A stretch of DNA of 64,000 bases from Nematopogon swammerdamellus (GCA_946902875.1 OX336340.1:10927566-10991565); one strand, 5' to 3'. Positions 33,930-45,870 are shown, counted from the stretch's first letter. The notes: a model not told the origin generated them from the sequence alone. Translations and numbers: made by a program.

Positions 33930-34700
33930 GTTTACTGAAAAACGTTTTTTGTATATTATTTGGAATGCCCATAAAATTTTTTTTAAGACGTAGAACGGCT
34001 TTTCCATATAATGGGCGATGGTCCCAGTGGTTGTAGAGTTTCCGGTATGATTGGCCTTTATCGCGTGAACGATAACAACGACATGTCAGTAGACGGCATG
34101 GAGGTGGAGAGGTGGATTGGTGGACGGTAGATTTTCTAGGTACAAAATGAAAAAAATGCTATTTTTAGAGGTAAGTTTAACATTTTTAGGTTTCCGTCAC
34201 AAAATGCGAAAAAAGAGATGGCTGCCGTCCGATGGCAAAATCGTGCAAGTCGAAAACATTGGTTTTGAGATAATTCCGTTTAAAGTTTTTTGCCTTCTTT
34301 GTTTCATAAAGTTTGATTTATGTATTTTCTAGTTATGAAAAATATACAGAAAGAAGCATTTTTGTACCCTTTTCATGGGAGGTGTAAAAAAAAGTCACTA
34401 TTTACTTTATTTTAATAACAATGTTAAAAAACCTACTCTGGCGGAACATTCACTAGATAAGTATTGAAAATCCATATGCCAAACTACGGCAAGTCTTGAG
34501 TTGCAGTTGTTTACCGTAATCTTTTAGCTTCTAGCTTGTATTGAAAATGCCCATAACTCTAGTTGTAATGATTTGCCTTGAGAAAGAGATTTGATTTGAG
34601 AAAGAGCTTAAAGGGCAAGAGATAAATAATAATTGGTGCTTTAAAACATTTGCTATATATATATATACAGAATATATTGAGTATTGCCTAATTTGAAAAT
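33930..34700. other. Spacer between gene 2 and a decayed LINE
   Basis: AT-rich. It includes TTTTTAGGTTTCCGTCACAA near 34182, a fragment of a common dispersed repeat type. No gene is seen. Confidence 0.35.
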
Positions 34701-36715
34701 CGTGGTGGTTCTGGGGGGAATGGAGATGTTCATTCCCAGCGCCCTCGTCCACCCCGGTGGTAAAAGCCAGTCGATGCTGAAGCTGTCGCAGCTAATGGTG
34801 CAGCTTACCGTACATGGTCGTGCGCTGCGCTCGTGCCAGAGGTGATCCTAACATCTCCGAACTGAAGAAAGAATACAACCGCCTCTCCAGTTCCTGCAAG
34901 AGGACTGTTGTCAAGGCAAAATTCGAGCATATCGGCAGAGTTGGCGACAGGCTGAACCAGCACCCAACTGGGAGCCGTGAGTTTTGGTCTCTCGCCATAT
35001 CTGTCGAGTCGAATTTCTGCCGCTCCTCACTTCCGCTTCTGCAATGTTCTGGGGGCTCACTTGCTCACTCCGCAAAGGAGAAAGCCGACTTACTGGTGTC
35101 TCTCTTTGCGGGGAACTCTAACCTGGACGATGAGGGTGCCATTCCTCCATCCATAAGTAGTTGTGAGAACTGATCCTCGCCGGAAATACAGTTGCGACAA
35201 TGAACTGTCCGGGCGGAGCTTCCCTTCCTAGATATCAGGAAGGCGATTGGGCCGGACAGGATTCCTGCATTGGTGTTAAAACGGTGTGCTACCGAGCTGG
35301 CTCCAGTGCTGACGCGCCTTTTCCGCCTCTCTTACTCCACTTGCCGTGTGCCGGCAGCCTGGAAATCTGCGTTTGCCCAAGCAGTTCCCAAAATGGGCGA
35401 CCGGTCAAACCTTTCCAACTACCGACCCGTCGAATTACCGACCTCCCTACTCTGTAAGGTGATAGAGCGCATTATCAATGCACAGCTCATGACGTACTGG
35501 GAGACAAATCACCTCATAAGCGATCGGCAATATGGCTTCCGGCCAAACCGATCTGCAGGTGATCTCCTAGCGTACGTCACTCACCTTTGGGGGGAATCGC
35601 TTGAAGGATATGGTGAATCCTTGGAAATTGCCCTCGGTATTGCCAAGGCATTTTACAGGGTTTGGCACAAGTCGCTCTTGGGAAAGCTTCCGGCGTATGG
35701 ACTGGACTCCCTTCTGGCCTATGCGACTGGGTCGCCGACTTCCTACATGGGCGTTGCATTCAGGTCCTGGTGGATAGTTGCTCGTCGGACTCCATGTCAG
35801 TGAATGCCGGCGTCCCACAGGCATCTGTGTTGTCACCCACACTGTTTCTTCTGCATATCAATGATATGCTGCCACTGGGCAACATACATTGTTATGCGGA
35901 TGACAGTACGGCACACGGATCCTACACCAGTCACCCTTCAGTCAGACGGGATGTTGTGGATGAGAAGAGGCGAAGACTTGTGTCTGAACTCGAACAAACG
36001 CTTGGGTCTATTTCCGAATGGGGCCGTAGTAATTTGGTCGAGTTCAACTCTTCCAAAACAAGTCTGCGCGTTCAGAGCAAAAATAACGGCGTTCACACCA
36101 GCTCCTTCCTTCTAGGGCACGTCGCTAAAATTAAGCGACCACCTCGGGGTCCTCGGAGTCGAACTGTCGCACGACCTAAACTTTCGACCCCATATCGAGG
36201 GCAAGGCCAAGCTGGCTTCTAAAGAGCTGGGCGTACTCAATAAGTTGCGACGGTACTTCACGCCGGGCCAAAGGCTGCTTTTGTATAAATCGCAGATTAG
36301 GTTCTGCTTGGAGTACTGCTCGCACTTGTGGGATAGCTCAGCTAAATACCAGCATGCGCCTTTGGATTCGATCAAGCGTCGAGCCGTGCGACTAGTGCGC
36401 GACCCCGATGTGTCCCGCGATCTAGAACCACTGCAACTCCGTAGCGCCCCAAGTGTGTTCTATCGCTGATTCCATGGGGAATGCTGGGAGGAGCTGTTTA
36501 ACGCGATCCCGCCGTCCCCTTTCCACCTCCGCACAACACGCACTGGGCAGGGATTGCATCCCTATACGCTTGACTTACCACGGATATGTACCAATCGGTT
36601 CTGCAGATCCTTCCTCCACATAACTGGTAAACTCGGGAACGATCTCCCTGCCCACATATTTCCCCCCAAGTATAGTCTCGGGCCCTTCAAGACTCTAACA
36701 AGAATCTAGACTTTG
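34700..36715 (+). pseudogene. Decayed LINE (linker and RT), frameshifted and 5'-truncated
   Basis: Frames in order: MFIPSALVHPGG (linker), SELKKEYNRLSSSCKRTVVK, a break near 35170, then [53 protein letters not shown], a frameshift near 35700, [29 protein letters not shown], another shift near 36110, then RRYFTPGQRLLLYKSQIRF. It is related to the intact LINE at 15744-18692 but is another family. The RT motif LDISKAFD has become LGIAKAFY, losing the catalytic Asp, and GVPQGS has become GVPQAS. It has at least three frame disruptions, so it is dead. The 3' end is near 36710. Confidence 0.85.
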
Positions 36716-36731
36716 TCAAACTCTAGTCTTT

Positions 36732-37200
36732 TTAACCGACTTCAAAAAAAGGAGGAGGTTCTCAATTCGACTGTATTTTATTTTTGTTACCTCAGAACTT
36801 TCGACTGGGTGAACCGATTTTGATGATTCTTTTTTTATTTGAAAGCTGGTGCTTCCCGTGTAGTCCCATTTCAATTTGCTCAAGATCGGATTGAAAAGCT
36901 AGGCGGAATCGCGAGGCCGAAGGCCGGGCGATTCCGCCGAGTACATTAATAGCAAAAAATTACTAAAAAAAAACTGTGAAATAAAAAACTATTTAAAAAA
37001 TATAAAAACCGCCTTCAATAATGTGTGAAATAAAAAAACGAACCCTAGAGTTGAAGGTGGTGCTAAAGCAAGCAAAAATAACCGACCGCCTTCGACTCTA
37101 GGTTTCGATTTTTTTTTATTTCATACATTTTTGACGGTGATTTTTATATTTTTTTAAATAGTTTTTAAGGGATCGCGTATTCTGCATTTTTTTCCTCAGG
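36732..37200 (+). repeat. Dispersed repeat ACCGACTTCAAAAAAAGGAG with foldback end
   Basis: It starts AACCGACTTCAAAAAAAGGA immediately after the decayed LINE and carries GACTGGGTGAACCGATTTTGATG, a widespread lepidopteran repeat type. The segment 36988-37170 folds back on itself (ACTATTTAAAAAATATAAAA against its inverse, around a CGACTCTAGG / CCCTAGAGTTG core). Confidence 0.55.
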
Positions 37201-38140
37201 AGGGGTGATCATATCCGGTGTTTGTGGTAAAGCATTCGTTGTCATATCCGTCGACAAGGCGCGTCACCACCGTCACTCACATGGCAGACTACTGTAACTT
37301 GAGTTATTGCGTATTGCCTTGTGGAAATATGAAGTGGCAATTTTGCGGCAAACTCATACAACTGTACTTGCTTTATTTTGCCATCTGGAATGAAAACTTT
37401 ACCGACTTGCAGCAAATTTTAAATCCTCTAAATTCGTCTAGAAACACTTTATAAGAAATCTGCCTTCACATATAGATAGGTTATGACTAGAGAAATCGTT
37501 TGAGCCATGTTACGGCAAACTCGTGTAACTCGAGTTGCATGAGTTTGCCATCGGACGGCAGATGGGGAAAGGGACCCTTATGGGATCACTCTGGTTTTAT
37601 ATCGGGCGAACTTACATACCTATATATTTTTATTTTTCTACGTACGTTTTTCATAGCAAAAAATGCTTTTAAAATAAATTACCCGGACAACTTACACAGC
37701 ACAAAACACACACACTCTCAAATTTAAGAAAGGGCATGCCATTTTCTGGGTTCAGATTTCCACTCTATCGTATCCTTGCTCTTAGGTTTCGTGACATTTT
37801 TTTGACATTATTATTCAAAACTATGATGGAACAGATAACATTGACGAAGGCACTGTTGACCATATTTTGTTTTCTTGTCCACTCATTCATTAATCAATAC
37901 CCCACCTTATATTCCACTCTGCCTGAACTTAAAATTCCCCTCCCTTCTAATAACTGCTGCTTACTATCGTCTAACAATATTGCTATTTATAAACTCATTT
38001 CGAATTTTTTTTTTTTTCATAACATTAATTTGTAACTTTTCAGTTATTAATCAGAGTTATTCATTTTGTTGTTGTAGTTGTAATCCTATCACACTTGACA
38101 ATGGCAAAGTTCGCGCGTGAGCGCGAGTTGCCAAAAAAAA
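37201..38140. other. Upstream region of cuticle gene 3
   Basis: AT-rich, no recognised gene. A TATATATATTTT run at 38146-38157 lies about 70 bp before the ATG and could serve as a promoter element. Confidence 0.3.
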
Positions 38141-38223
38141 AAAAATATATATATTTTGAAAGGCGGACTTGAGGTGAACATACTGTCATTGCAATTTTTC
38201 TATGATATTTTTACAGCCGCATC

Positions 38224-40624
38224 ATGTTATTCATATCATTACGAAGCATATCGCTTCGAAGAAAAGTTTGTCTTTTGGGTGTCTTGTTACTAATTACTGT
38301 CAACAAGAGTAAGTTTTATTCAATTTCCTGCATTTATATTTGCCATACTCGTTGTCAAATTACTTCCGCTTACTTCAATGTTGTCCATCAAGTTGGTTCC
38401 CCTGAGTACATTCTTTCAGTCTTGGATTCTATTCGGCAACGAGCCAATCGCCTCATTGGTGACTCTGTACTCACAAAGGACCTTCAACCTCTAAAGCACA
38501 GACGTATCTTTGGGACATTGAGCCTGTTTTATGGGTACTACTCATTGGTACTACTATGGCCGCTGCTCTGACGAGCTTCCCTCCTTCTCCTGTCCGCCTT
38601 CTCCAAACCTGTCATACTCTCGCGGAACACCCTTTTGTCTTTTGTAGTTGACAGAAGAGTTCTTCGAACTGCACGATTCTCTAAATCGTTCTTGTGCCGC
38701 ACTGCAAAGGTGTGGAACGAGCTCCCGGGGAATATCTTTCTAAACTTCTACAATCCACGGATCTTCAAATAGCGGGTTTATAGCCTTTCGCCAGCGACAT
38801 TAGTTCACCTCCAAGGCGGACTGGCACCTCCTCGGGGGTGAAATTGACTGAGCCTGAGGCTTCGACCTCGGGCCCCCAGTTCGGAAGCAATAAAAAAAAG
38901 CTGGTATTTATTTTCACCAACAGCATTTTCACCACATTCATATCACAATTTAAGAATTTAATACAATATTTTGCTGACAATTCCTAGGTGTCCTGGCGAA
39001 TATAGATGTTCGCCGTTACGATCATAATACAGATGAAACGAAATTCGCCAATGGAACTGTGGCTGGCAAATATTCTTACGTCGATAGTGAGGGTAACCTT
39101 ATTCATGTCAAATACTTCGCCGACGACAACAGCTACGGGTGAGATCCATTCACACTCACTTCTTTCAGTTGGTGTTGCTTTGCTTTTGGCACTATTCTCT
39201 GCATGGAAAAACATAACTGTTTTCCAATTAAACTGCTGCCAACACATACCCAATGGCCAGCATATATTTTCTACTCTTATGATGGCAATTTTTCCCTTTA
39301 CTTTTTATTATAACAGTATAACGCTTAGATTTTCTTGTGGAGGTTGTACTTTCTTAGACTTATCACTTTGTATTTAATTTTAATTACACTATGTACACGA
39401 CATACCTTGTAAGCAGTGGTCGAATTGGACTTATTCAGGAACCGGAACACGTTTCCCGCCCAAACCCCAAATCAATTTGAAATATACGTAATTCATGTAT
39501 CTAATGCATATAATTTTGGTCTATCTTATGCACTCTTTTGGCGGCCGGCTCCTATACACACATACTAAGCCCATCAATCAACATAAACGTAATGGAAATA
39601 AAAAGCTAGAATCTTCAACTGATCGTAGTGCCGGATTAAGCCAGCGTGAGGCCTGTAGCAAATGATGTCACCCAAATGAGGGCCTTTGCTTTGTCAGTCA
39701 GTCAGTCAGCGTGTAGCGTCAACTGCCTGACATACGCCTCTCCAATTTTCCTCCAGTCTCCCGGCCTTCAGTGGTACGGAACCGCTTTCCGCCGACGTAC
39801 TTGATGTCGTCGTCCCACCTGGCGGGTGGTCTTCCCACACTGCGTTTTCCTGTCCACGGCCGCCAGTGTAGGACACGGTTACTCCAACGGTCATCGTCTC
39901 TTCGGCTAACGTGTTCAGCACACTGCCACTTGAGCTTAACCACTCGGTGTCCAATATCGACTACTTTGGTGCATCGACGGATCGCCTCGTTACGCGCCAT
40001 ATTATCGCGTAGCAGATTTTTATTTACGCTGCTCCCGCGTAGTATAAGCGGGAGCAGTGTAAATAAAAATCATCTTTACGAACCGGAAAGACATGAGGGA
40101 AACTTTTACGAAACGGAACGGTTATTTCACGTACCGGACGGCGTTCCCCGGTGCGTTCCGGTTCAATTCGAGCACTGCTTGAAGTAATAGGTATACCTAA
40201 TTCGCCCAAAAACTTATAAAACCGTCATTTGAAAGCAACGAGCCATCAAATCATAAAAATATTTGTATTTTTCTAAATTTTATGTTCTTCCTATTAATGA
40301 CGACTGAAATTATGAGATAATTCAACATTTTACAGAGTGGAACTGCGAAGTATGAGAACACAACCACAGCTGTTAGTATCGCCATTAATAGCTATTAACA
40401 AACAAGATACATTCAGTAAGAATAGAAAGGGTGAATCTAACGATAATACTAACTTCGGAATATTGAATGAACCAAATAGTACAGTCAACAGCGTCGGACG
40501 CAGCTTGTTAGTAGATAAAGTGAATGTCGTCGATAACGATCTTTCTGCGAGAGCGGTTGGGGTGAGTAGGAAGAGAGTAAGAAGGAACTTCAAGAAAAAG
40601 TCTCGGTCATTAAAATATAATTAA
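38224..40624 (+). CDS. Cuticular protein with Rebers-Riddiford domain (gene 3), at least 3 exons, about 174 aa
   Basis: A probable secreted cuticle protein. Exons: 38224-38308, 38988-39138, 40336-40624 (stop TAA), with phases 1 and 2 at the junctions, exactly as in gene 2. Exon 1 encodes a basic N-region and hydrophobic core (RRKVCLLGVLLLITVNK) of a signal peptide. The RR domain in exon 2 reads VRRYDHNTDETKFANGTVAG, KYSYVDSEGNLIHVKYFADD and NSYG. It is shorter at its start than in gene 2. The exon 3 tail is basic and ends RKRVRRNFKKKSRSLKYN. A TTTTTACAG just before the ATG (38216) could mark an earlier tiny exon, so the start is uncertain. Intron 1 carries a sense LINE fragment, intron 2 a nested repeat. 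AATAAA lies at 40661. Confidence 0.8.
38390..38899 (+). mobile_element. LINE 3' fragment in intron 1 of gene 3
   Basis: The reading [52 protein letters not shown] and the AATAAAAAAAAG end match the C-terminus and tail of the intact LINE at 15744-18692 closely, with frame breaks. It sits in sense orientation, 88 bp before the splice acceptor of exon 2. Confidence 0.85.
39411..40181. mobile_element. Inverted-end element carrying a LINE fragment and a hairpin (intron 2 of gene 3)
   Basis: AAGCAGTGGTCGAATTGGAC at the left end mirrors TTCAATTCGAGCACTGCTT at the right end, and CCGGAAC blocks follow each end. Inside lie an RTE-type LINE piece (39692-40010, minus) and the 23-bp-arm hairpin 40014-40070 (TTTTTATTTACGCTGCTCCC / inverse). 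Confidence 0.55.
39692..40010 (-). pseudogene. RTE-type LINE C-terminal fragment
   Basis: The minus strand reads VVDIGHRVVKLKWQCAEHVS, RRDDDRW, then TGKRSVGRPPARWDDDIKYV, the typical C-terminus of insect RTE endonuclease-RT proteins. The 3' end is a (TGAC)n tail seen as GTCAGTCAGTCAGTCAG at 39694-39710. Confidence 0.8.
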
Positions 40625-40660
40625 AAAGTTTTTATTTTGAGACAATTATTTTGTTTATCT

Positions 40661-40701
40661 AATAAAGAAATTAATACAAATGTAATATTTCATGTTTTAT
40701 T
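40661..40701. terminator. Convergent poly(A) signals
   Basis: AATAAA on the plus strand at 40661-40666 serves gene 3. TTTATT at 40696-40701 is AATAAA on the minus strand for the DUF4729-like gene. The two transcripts end within about 40 bp of each other, tail to tail. Confidence 0.5.
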
Positions 40702-40938
40702 ACTACATTTAATAAAATAATATATTTCTATTTAATACATTTACATCCTTATAAAGTTAAAAAATAATTTGTCATTCTCTAAAAGTAGCAATGTAGATAG
40801 GCACCTTTAAGGTCATATTCGTCAGCTTTCCCCCCCCCTCACGGAATATGGCGTGCGCGGGTGACAAGGCTTTAGAGATGCATCCTCAACTTTTGGTTCG
40901 ACTTTACCTGCACCTTTATCTTTTGCTTAGTTTTAGCT

Positions 40939-43302
40939 TTAGTGTAAAAGAACATTAACCAGCAGCCCGGCAGTATGGTTCCCCTGGAGCCGGTTGACGG
41001 CGGTGCCCGGTACCACGAGACAATCCGCCTGCCGCAGCACCGACGCTCCGTCCTGTCGCTCTCTCATGCTGTACACCCGCCCGCTGTAGCTGTGTGAGCA
41101 CTGTGGATCCGATCCTCTTAGAGTTATCTGGAAGTTGTCACAAGCCAGGTAACGTACAACAACGCTCTGAGGATCTCTTCCTCTATAGAGTTATCTGATA
41201 ATTGTACCAGATGTTTAGTGGACAACACTGACCAGAAGCTCGACACTGGGGAAGTATTATTTCATCCTAACTCGGACGTGAAAATAAATCACTTCCATAT
41301 CGAAAATAGCGCCATCTTTCGGATATCAGCTTCATTCGGTAGCAGTCGCGTCGACTTGTCGAGCAAATGAGTGCTACGACATTTAGATAACGCTAGATGG
41401 CATTTCAATTTTATAACCGTTAGGCCAGTATAAACTAAAATCAAGTAAAAAAAGCCGCCAAGTGCGAGTCGGACTCGCGCACCGCGGGTTCGTTACCACC
41501 ACACAATATGTGTTATGTGTTTACCAAAATACTTAATTGAGTTTTACAAAATAAGGAAACGCCTAAATAAAAACTGCTCCAATGGCTTGACTGCCAATTA
41601 AACCAAATGCTTCTTGTAGTTGAAATATAAAAGATCCTTTTTTTGCCGCAACTATTAAATTGTCGAAAAAACCTGCAGTTTTCCTGTAATTTATGGCTTA
41701 ATAACCCTATTCAAATAAAAATGTTAGCTTTAGAAACCTAAAAGAGAAGGAGGGGGAACGGTCATTTTTTTGCACATTTTTAGCTATATCATTAACACCA
41801 CTAAACTTAAAATTATACAAAAAATATTAGAATTCTTACAGTTAGCTCTTTCAAATGATACCCCCACACGATATATTAATTTAAACTTTGTTTTATTGGT
41901 ACCAAATTGACTCCCCATATCAATCTAAAATAATTTTTTAACTAGTTAATAATTAACGAGCTATATATGTGCGCGTCATCAAGATCTATCTCTCAAGACA
42001 CATTTCAAGTGTCTACCTTATATAGTTTTCGAGAAAAAGCTCTGTGACAGACGGACGGACACGGCAGTGATCTTATAAGAGTCCGTTTTTACCTTTTTTT
42101 TACCTTGTTTTTACCGGTACGGAACCCTAAAAATTACTTACTGAATAAGATAATGTAATTCCATCAACGCCACACAACCACAACAGTAGTACTTCGTCAG
42201 GATCCATGAATCTTGAAATCCTTTTCTCTTTAATATTTGACTTTTCCTGCAAGAATCTAATCGTTAGAAAGAAATCATTTGTAATACAAATTTCGAAGTA
42301 ACTACGAAATAAGTAATCAAGATGAAATTTACATTTGCCTGAGTACAAACGCTATCGTCATACTTCCAACTTGTTTGGTTAGGTTGTTCATGTTCATAGA
42401 GTAGGTCGCAGGAATATCTGGGTGGAAGTCGGAACGGTACTCTGGAGGCCACGAGAGGTAGGGTTAAGCTGCTCTTGTGACGGTTCAGCATCATCGAAAT
42501 AGAAGAATCGGCCGAATAGATGCTGGTAGCGCTACGTCTAAAATATTTTAAGACACTCATTATTTATTTTCTATTAGTAGAAATACAATTAACAAAAAGT
42601 TTGCAATTAACTAGAATGAATATTTTTAATTACACTTACTTGGTTTTATCAGGAACGAGGAAATATGCAATGCAGCGGTTGCTTCCGTAACCTAACGTTT
42701 CGATATTCAAGGCGACGCTCTCCATCTTTGATCTTTGTAGATTCACCATAGTTAGTTTAGAGTGGTCGAAGTAAAAATGAGTGGCTAGGGAATCTATTGC
42801 TACCACGCGCGAACATTCTGCCTCAGGACAAATTATGGGCCTAAAAATTATATATTTTCATAAAATTATTCATGATTTACTATTCTTGGTAAAATGTAAT
42901 ATAATCGATAAGCACAGTTTGAATTTGATGACTTTACCTTTGTGAGATCTTAGATTTCTTCATTGATGCTATAATCCCAAGATTCCGGCAGTCTTCTTCA
43001 ATATCGGATTGGCTGTTAGCAAAATTCACATTATGATATCCCACCTTCACTTCATGCATGTCATTACAACTATTCGCCTGGAATCAACAAATATATGAAC
43101 TATAAAAATTATTGCAGTATGCATGAAACAACTACGAGGATTAGAAACAAACCGATTTTTGTAGGGGTTCCACCATTTTCAATGCACTGGATGAACTTCT
43201 TACAAGTGTAGCTGATTTATTTTTCCCTAGGATCCCAGACAAGCAGTTTTTACTTTTTGATTCTTGAGATTTTTTCTCTAAGGCTGTTGAAGAGTTCAAC
43301 AT
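40939..43302 (-). CDS. DUF4729-like protein, 6 exons, 342 aa
   Basis: Function unknown; not secreted by appearance. Minus-strand exons: 43302-43153, 43077-42938, 42840-42640, 42537-42333, 42246-42142, 41166-40939 (stop TAA). All use GT-AG sites; phases are 0, 2, 2, 0, 0 and the joined frame of 1029 nt is open. The N-terminus is Ser/Lys-rich. Across exons 2/3 it reads SQRPIICPEAECSRVVAIDS and then LATHFYFDH, a C-x4-C-x11-H-x4-H zinc-finger-like unit, followed by NIETLGYGSNRCIAYFLV. Exon 5 has MDPDEVLLLWLCGVDGITLS; exon 6 has VVVRYLACDNFQITLRG, SGRVYS, ADCLVVPG and LLVNVLLH. This order resembles DUF4729 (PF15866), from memory. Uncertain points: the ATG (the frame stays open upstream without another Met) and the exon 4 donor (a GC donor 6 nt earlier is also in phase). 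Intron 5 holds a repeat that nearly touches its donor. Confidence 0.72.
41451..42130 (+). mobile_element. Dispersed repeat (GCCAAGTGCGAGTCGGACTC...GGTACGGAACCCTAAAAA)
   Basis: It begins AAGCCGCCAAGTGCGAGTCG and GACTCGCGCACCGCGGGTTC and ends with CAGACGGACGGACACGGCAG and CGGTACGGAACCCTAAAAA. Both ends are characteristic of a noncoding repeat widespread in moths and butterflies. It is inserted in intron 5 of the DUF4729-like gene, only a few bases from the donor site (42136-42141). Confidence 0.65.
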
Positions 43303-44560
43303 ATAAGTATAGCATCGATAACATATGCAAGAGATAATACATTTATTCAGTTGGTATTTGTAGCAGGTATAGAGTTGTACTGTGTTTTACTTGGAAATGT
43401 ACGAATATTGTCACCACCACCGGCTAGCTCTCTTTCCATTTCTTGTGGTATATGAGGGTATTTCTTCGTACCGTCTTTTTTCAGATAGTGTTTTACGAAT
43501 ATAAGGCACTATGACTCTTTGTTTCCGTAATTTGCTTCTATCGCATAAAATCGAATTGTCAGATATTAAAACAGTTTATATTTTGATAATGGCTGCAAAA
43601 TTTCCAAACAAATATTAAAAAAAAAACGCTTCAGAAACAGAAATATTAGGGGGGAAAAAAAGGCAGCAGAAGGTATCCATACGAACGCATTTATATTCGG
43701 CGGGCAAGGTATTCTCTACGCAGTCGACTCTATAAGTGCAGATACCTCTTACCAACTACTTTCTTGAGTGCTTCCTTTTACAGTAAATAAAGTTATTGGG
43801 CGTGCGTACGATAAAGTAATATATCTGTGTCTCACATTTTAGAGTCGATTGTACATTGCAATAAGACCTATCAACGTCTATCAAGTGTACGATAGCTGCT
43901 TTCTTCCGGCACTTTGTAGAGTCTTGAAAAGATTTATAGATGAAGCTACGTGCAATAATTTGCATACTTACTCATTGTAGATGCAACTGGATCAGGCCGC
44001 CGGAGTTAAAGTGTATCCAATTTAAATGTTACATAAATTATGAACGATACCTTTGAAGAGTCATGCAATAATAACTGAAAGCGTCCTTAAAAGCAAAGAG
44101 GATCTTAAAAATAGATTAATAATAGAATAATCCTTGATTTATTGTTTTTTTTTTAATTTTTTTATGATGTTTGTCAATTGATAGAAGTATTTATTCATAT
44201 TTAGCCCACAGTATTTAGCCTGTCTGTTTTTTTTTTATTTAATTCGTCTCCTCCCGAAACAGGCAAAACTCATTAGAGTATACAGCCATTTCTTTTGTAG
44301 CTTTTAACGTCTGTTGTATAAATTCTCGCACCGCGAGAACCACAAAAATATATATTTTTAATTACAACGACGACGCGACAAACTTCCGCCGTCCGCCATC
44401 TTTTTCCACTTAAAGAGAATATAACCACTATGAGACAAGTCTTGAGAACTCAACTGTCAATGTATTTTTATCAACAACTGCGTTCGGGCTTCGGACAGTG
44501 ACTTGCAAACATTCTGAGAATTTCACTTGTCCAAATCCTTAAACATTTAAATATTATATT
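43303..44560. other. Region upstream of the DUF4729-like gene
   Basis: A short open stretch on the minus strand (43570-43430) reads SKLRKQRVIVPYIRKTLSEK but joins no exon in phase. The rest shows no gene. No TATA box is evident for the minus-strand gene. Confidence 0.35.
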
Positions 44561-44564
44561 TAAA

Positions 44565-44885
44565 TACTAGCTGACCCGGCGGACTTCGTTCCGCCTTGAA
44601 AATTAATAAAAAATTAGCCAAATCGGCCCTGGCGTTTTCAAGTGATGCGCTTACCAACCAGTAGCGATTCCTGGTGCTGAGTATTTCGTTGGCTCTGGCT
44701 AATTGTTTTTTTTTCATAATTTCATAACTATCTCGTTAATTTTTTAAAATACAATAAAAAATAAAATGTATGTAATAATCGTGATAAGGTTATAGTGTAA
44801 TAAAGGCGGACCGAAGACCACAGGGTTAGCTAGCTTTATTTTGAGCTATTCCCCGCGGCTTCGCTCGAGTAAAATTCGATAATGT
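44565..44885 (+). repeat. Dispersed repeat ends (ACTAGCTGACCCGGCGGACT; CCCCGCGGCTTCGCTCGAG)
   Basis: Two repeat starts of a common lepidopteran type about 270 bp apart. A matching 3' end (AAAAAGAATTAGCGAAATCG, CAGCTGTTCTCGAGATTTTC, TATATATAAGATT) lies at 47375-47472, so 44575-47472 may be one element opened by later insertions. Confidence 0.45.
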
Positions 44886-45870
44886 CAAAGGCCGACCTTC
44901 GTACAGGTAATAGATGCAATCAGTGGCGGGCCTAGGGTCAGATCGTAGAGCAAGCCGAAGCCAAATATTTCAAACAAAATATAATATAAGATTGTCCAAA
45001 AATCTATGCAAACCAACTGCAGTGCAGTGCAGTTACTATGAAGACTCTTGTTGATAATTATCAATAGCACACTGGAGGCATAATATGGTTGACAGAATTA
45101 TTGTGACTTATCAACACATAACGATATCATACATATCATAGCATGCCAGAGAGAGAACGAAGAGAGAGCCGACGTCCCGCCCGCCGCGCCGCCGCCACCC
45201 ACCATGGATATAACTAACCAAAGATTATTATTTCTTTAATTAGTAACGAACATCCTCGCGAACGTACGATCCATCACTTCAAACTTCTACGCCTACATTA
45301 GACATCAGTAGACACGTCTTTGTCTCTCTTCTATTGAAAAACTGAGATAGCACTAATACTGAGTACGCTTTCGCACTACGGAACGAATTATTCTTAGCAT
45401 ATTTCCTCATACTAATCGCTATACATACTCATATATTATTATACCACTATGGGTGCTTTAGGCTAAAAAATTTATGGTACTCGAGAACGAGAAGGCAATA
45501 AAATAATGCTAGAATAACAGCGGGAACAAGCGAGATGACTAATGTACGCTCGTATATTGACTGATTCATCCATCGCATCGAGGCGAGAGTTCACGAGCAA
45601 TTCCGAATGATACGAACGAACGAACGACGAGTCGCCGCGTCGCGTCGCCGACTCAATGACCTCGGGCGCGCGCGAATGGCACGTGGCGCGATATTTAAAA
45701 TTAAATTGAAGTACTATCGACTGTTTTCGTTTTCGATTTGCTTTCGAGCTTTGTTTGATTGACCTAGGGCAAGCCGGGCTTTTTGGCTTGTATGAGGGGC
45801 CCGCTACTGGATGCAATGTATAGAAGAAGTAAGTCACTTAAAGCGAGTCCGAATGGTGAGCTGCGTTCAG
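44886..45870. other. Intergenic, GC-rich in part
   Basis: GC-rich patches at 45170-45205 and 45640-45690. No gene supported on either strand. Confidence 0.3.

Noticed and set aside
43430..43570. Possible extra exon (SKLRKQRVIVPYIRKTLSEK) upstream of the DUF4729-like gene
   Set aside because: It ends in a stop in every usable frame and has no donor that joins the next exon in phase.
45472..45837. 121-aa minus-strand ORF
   Set aside because: Mixed low-complexity composition, no family motif and no promoter or splice context.
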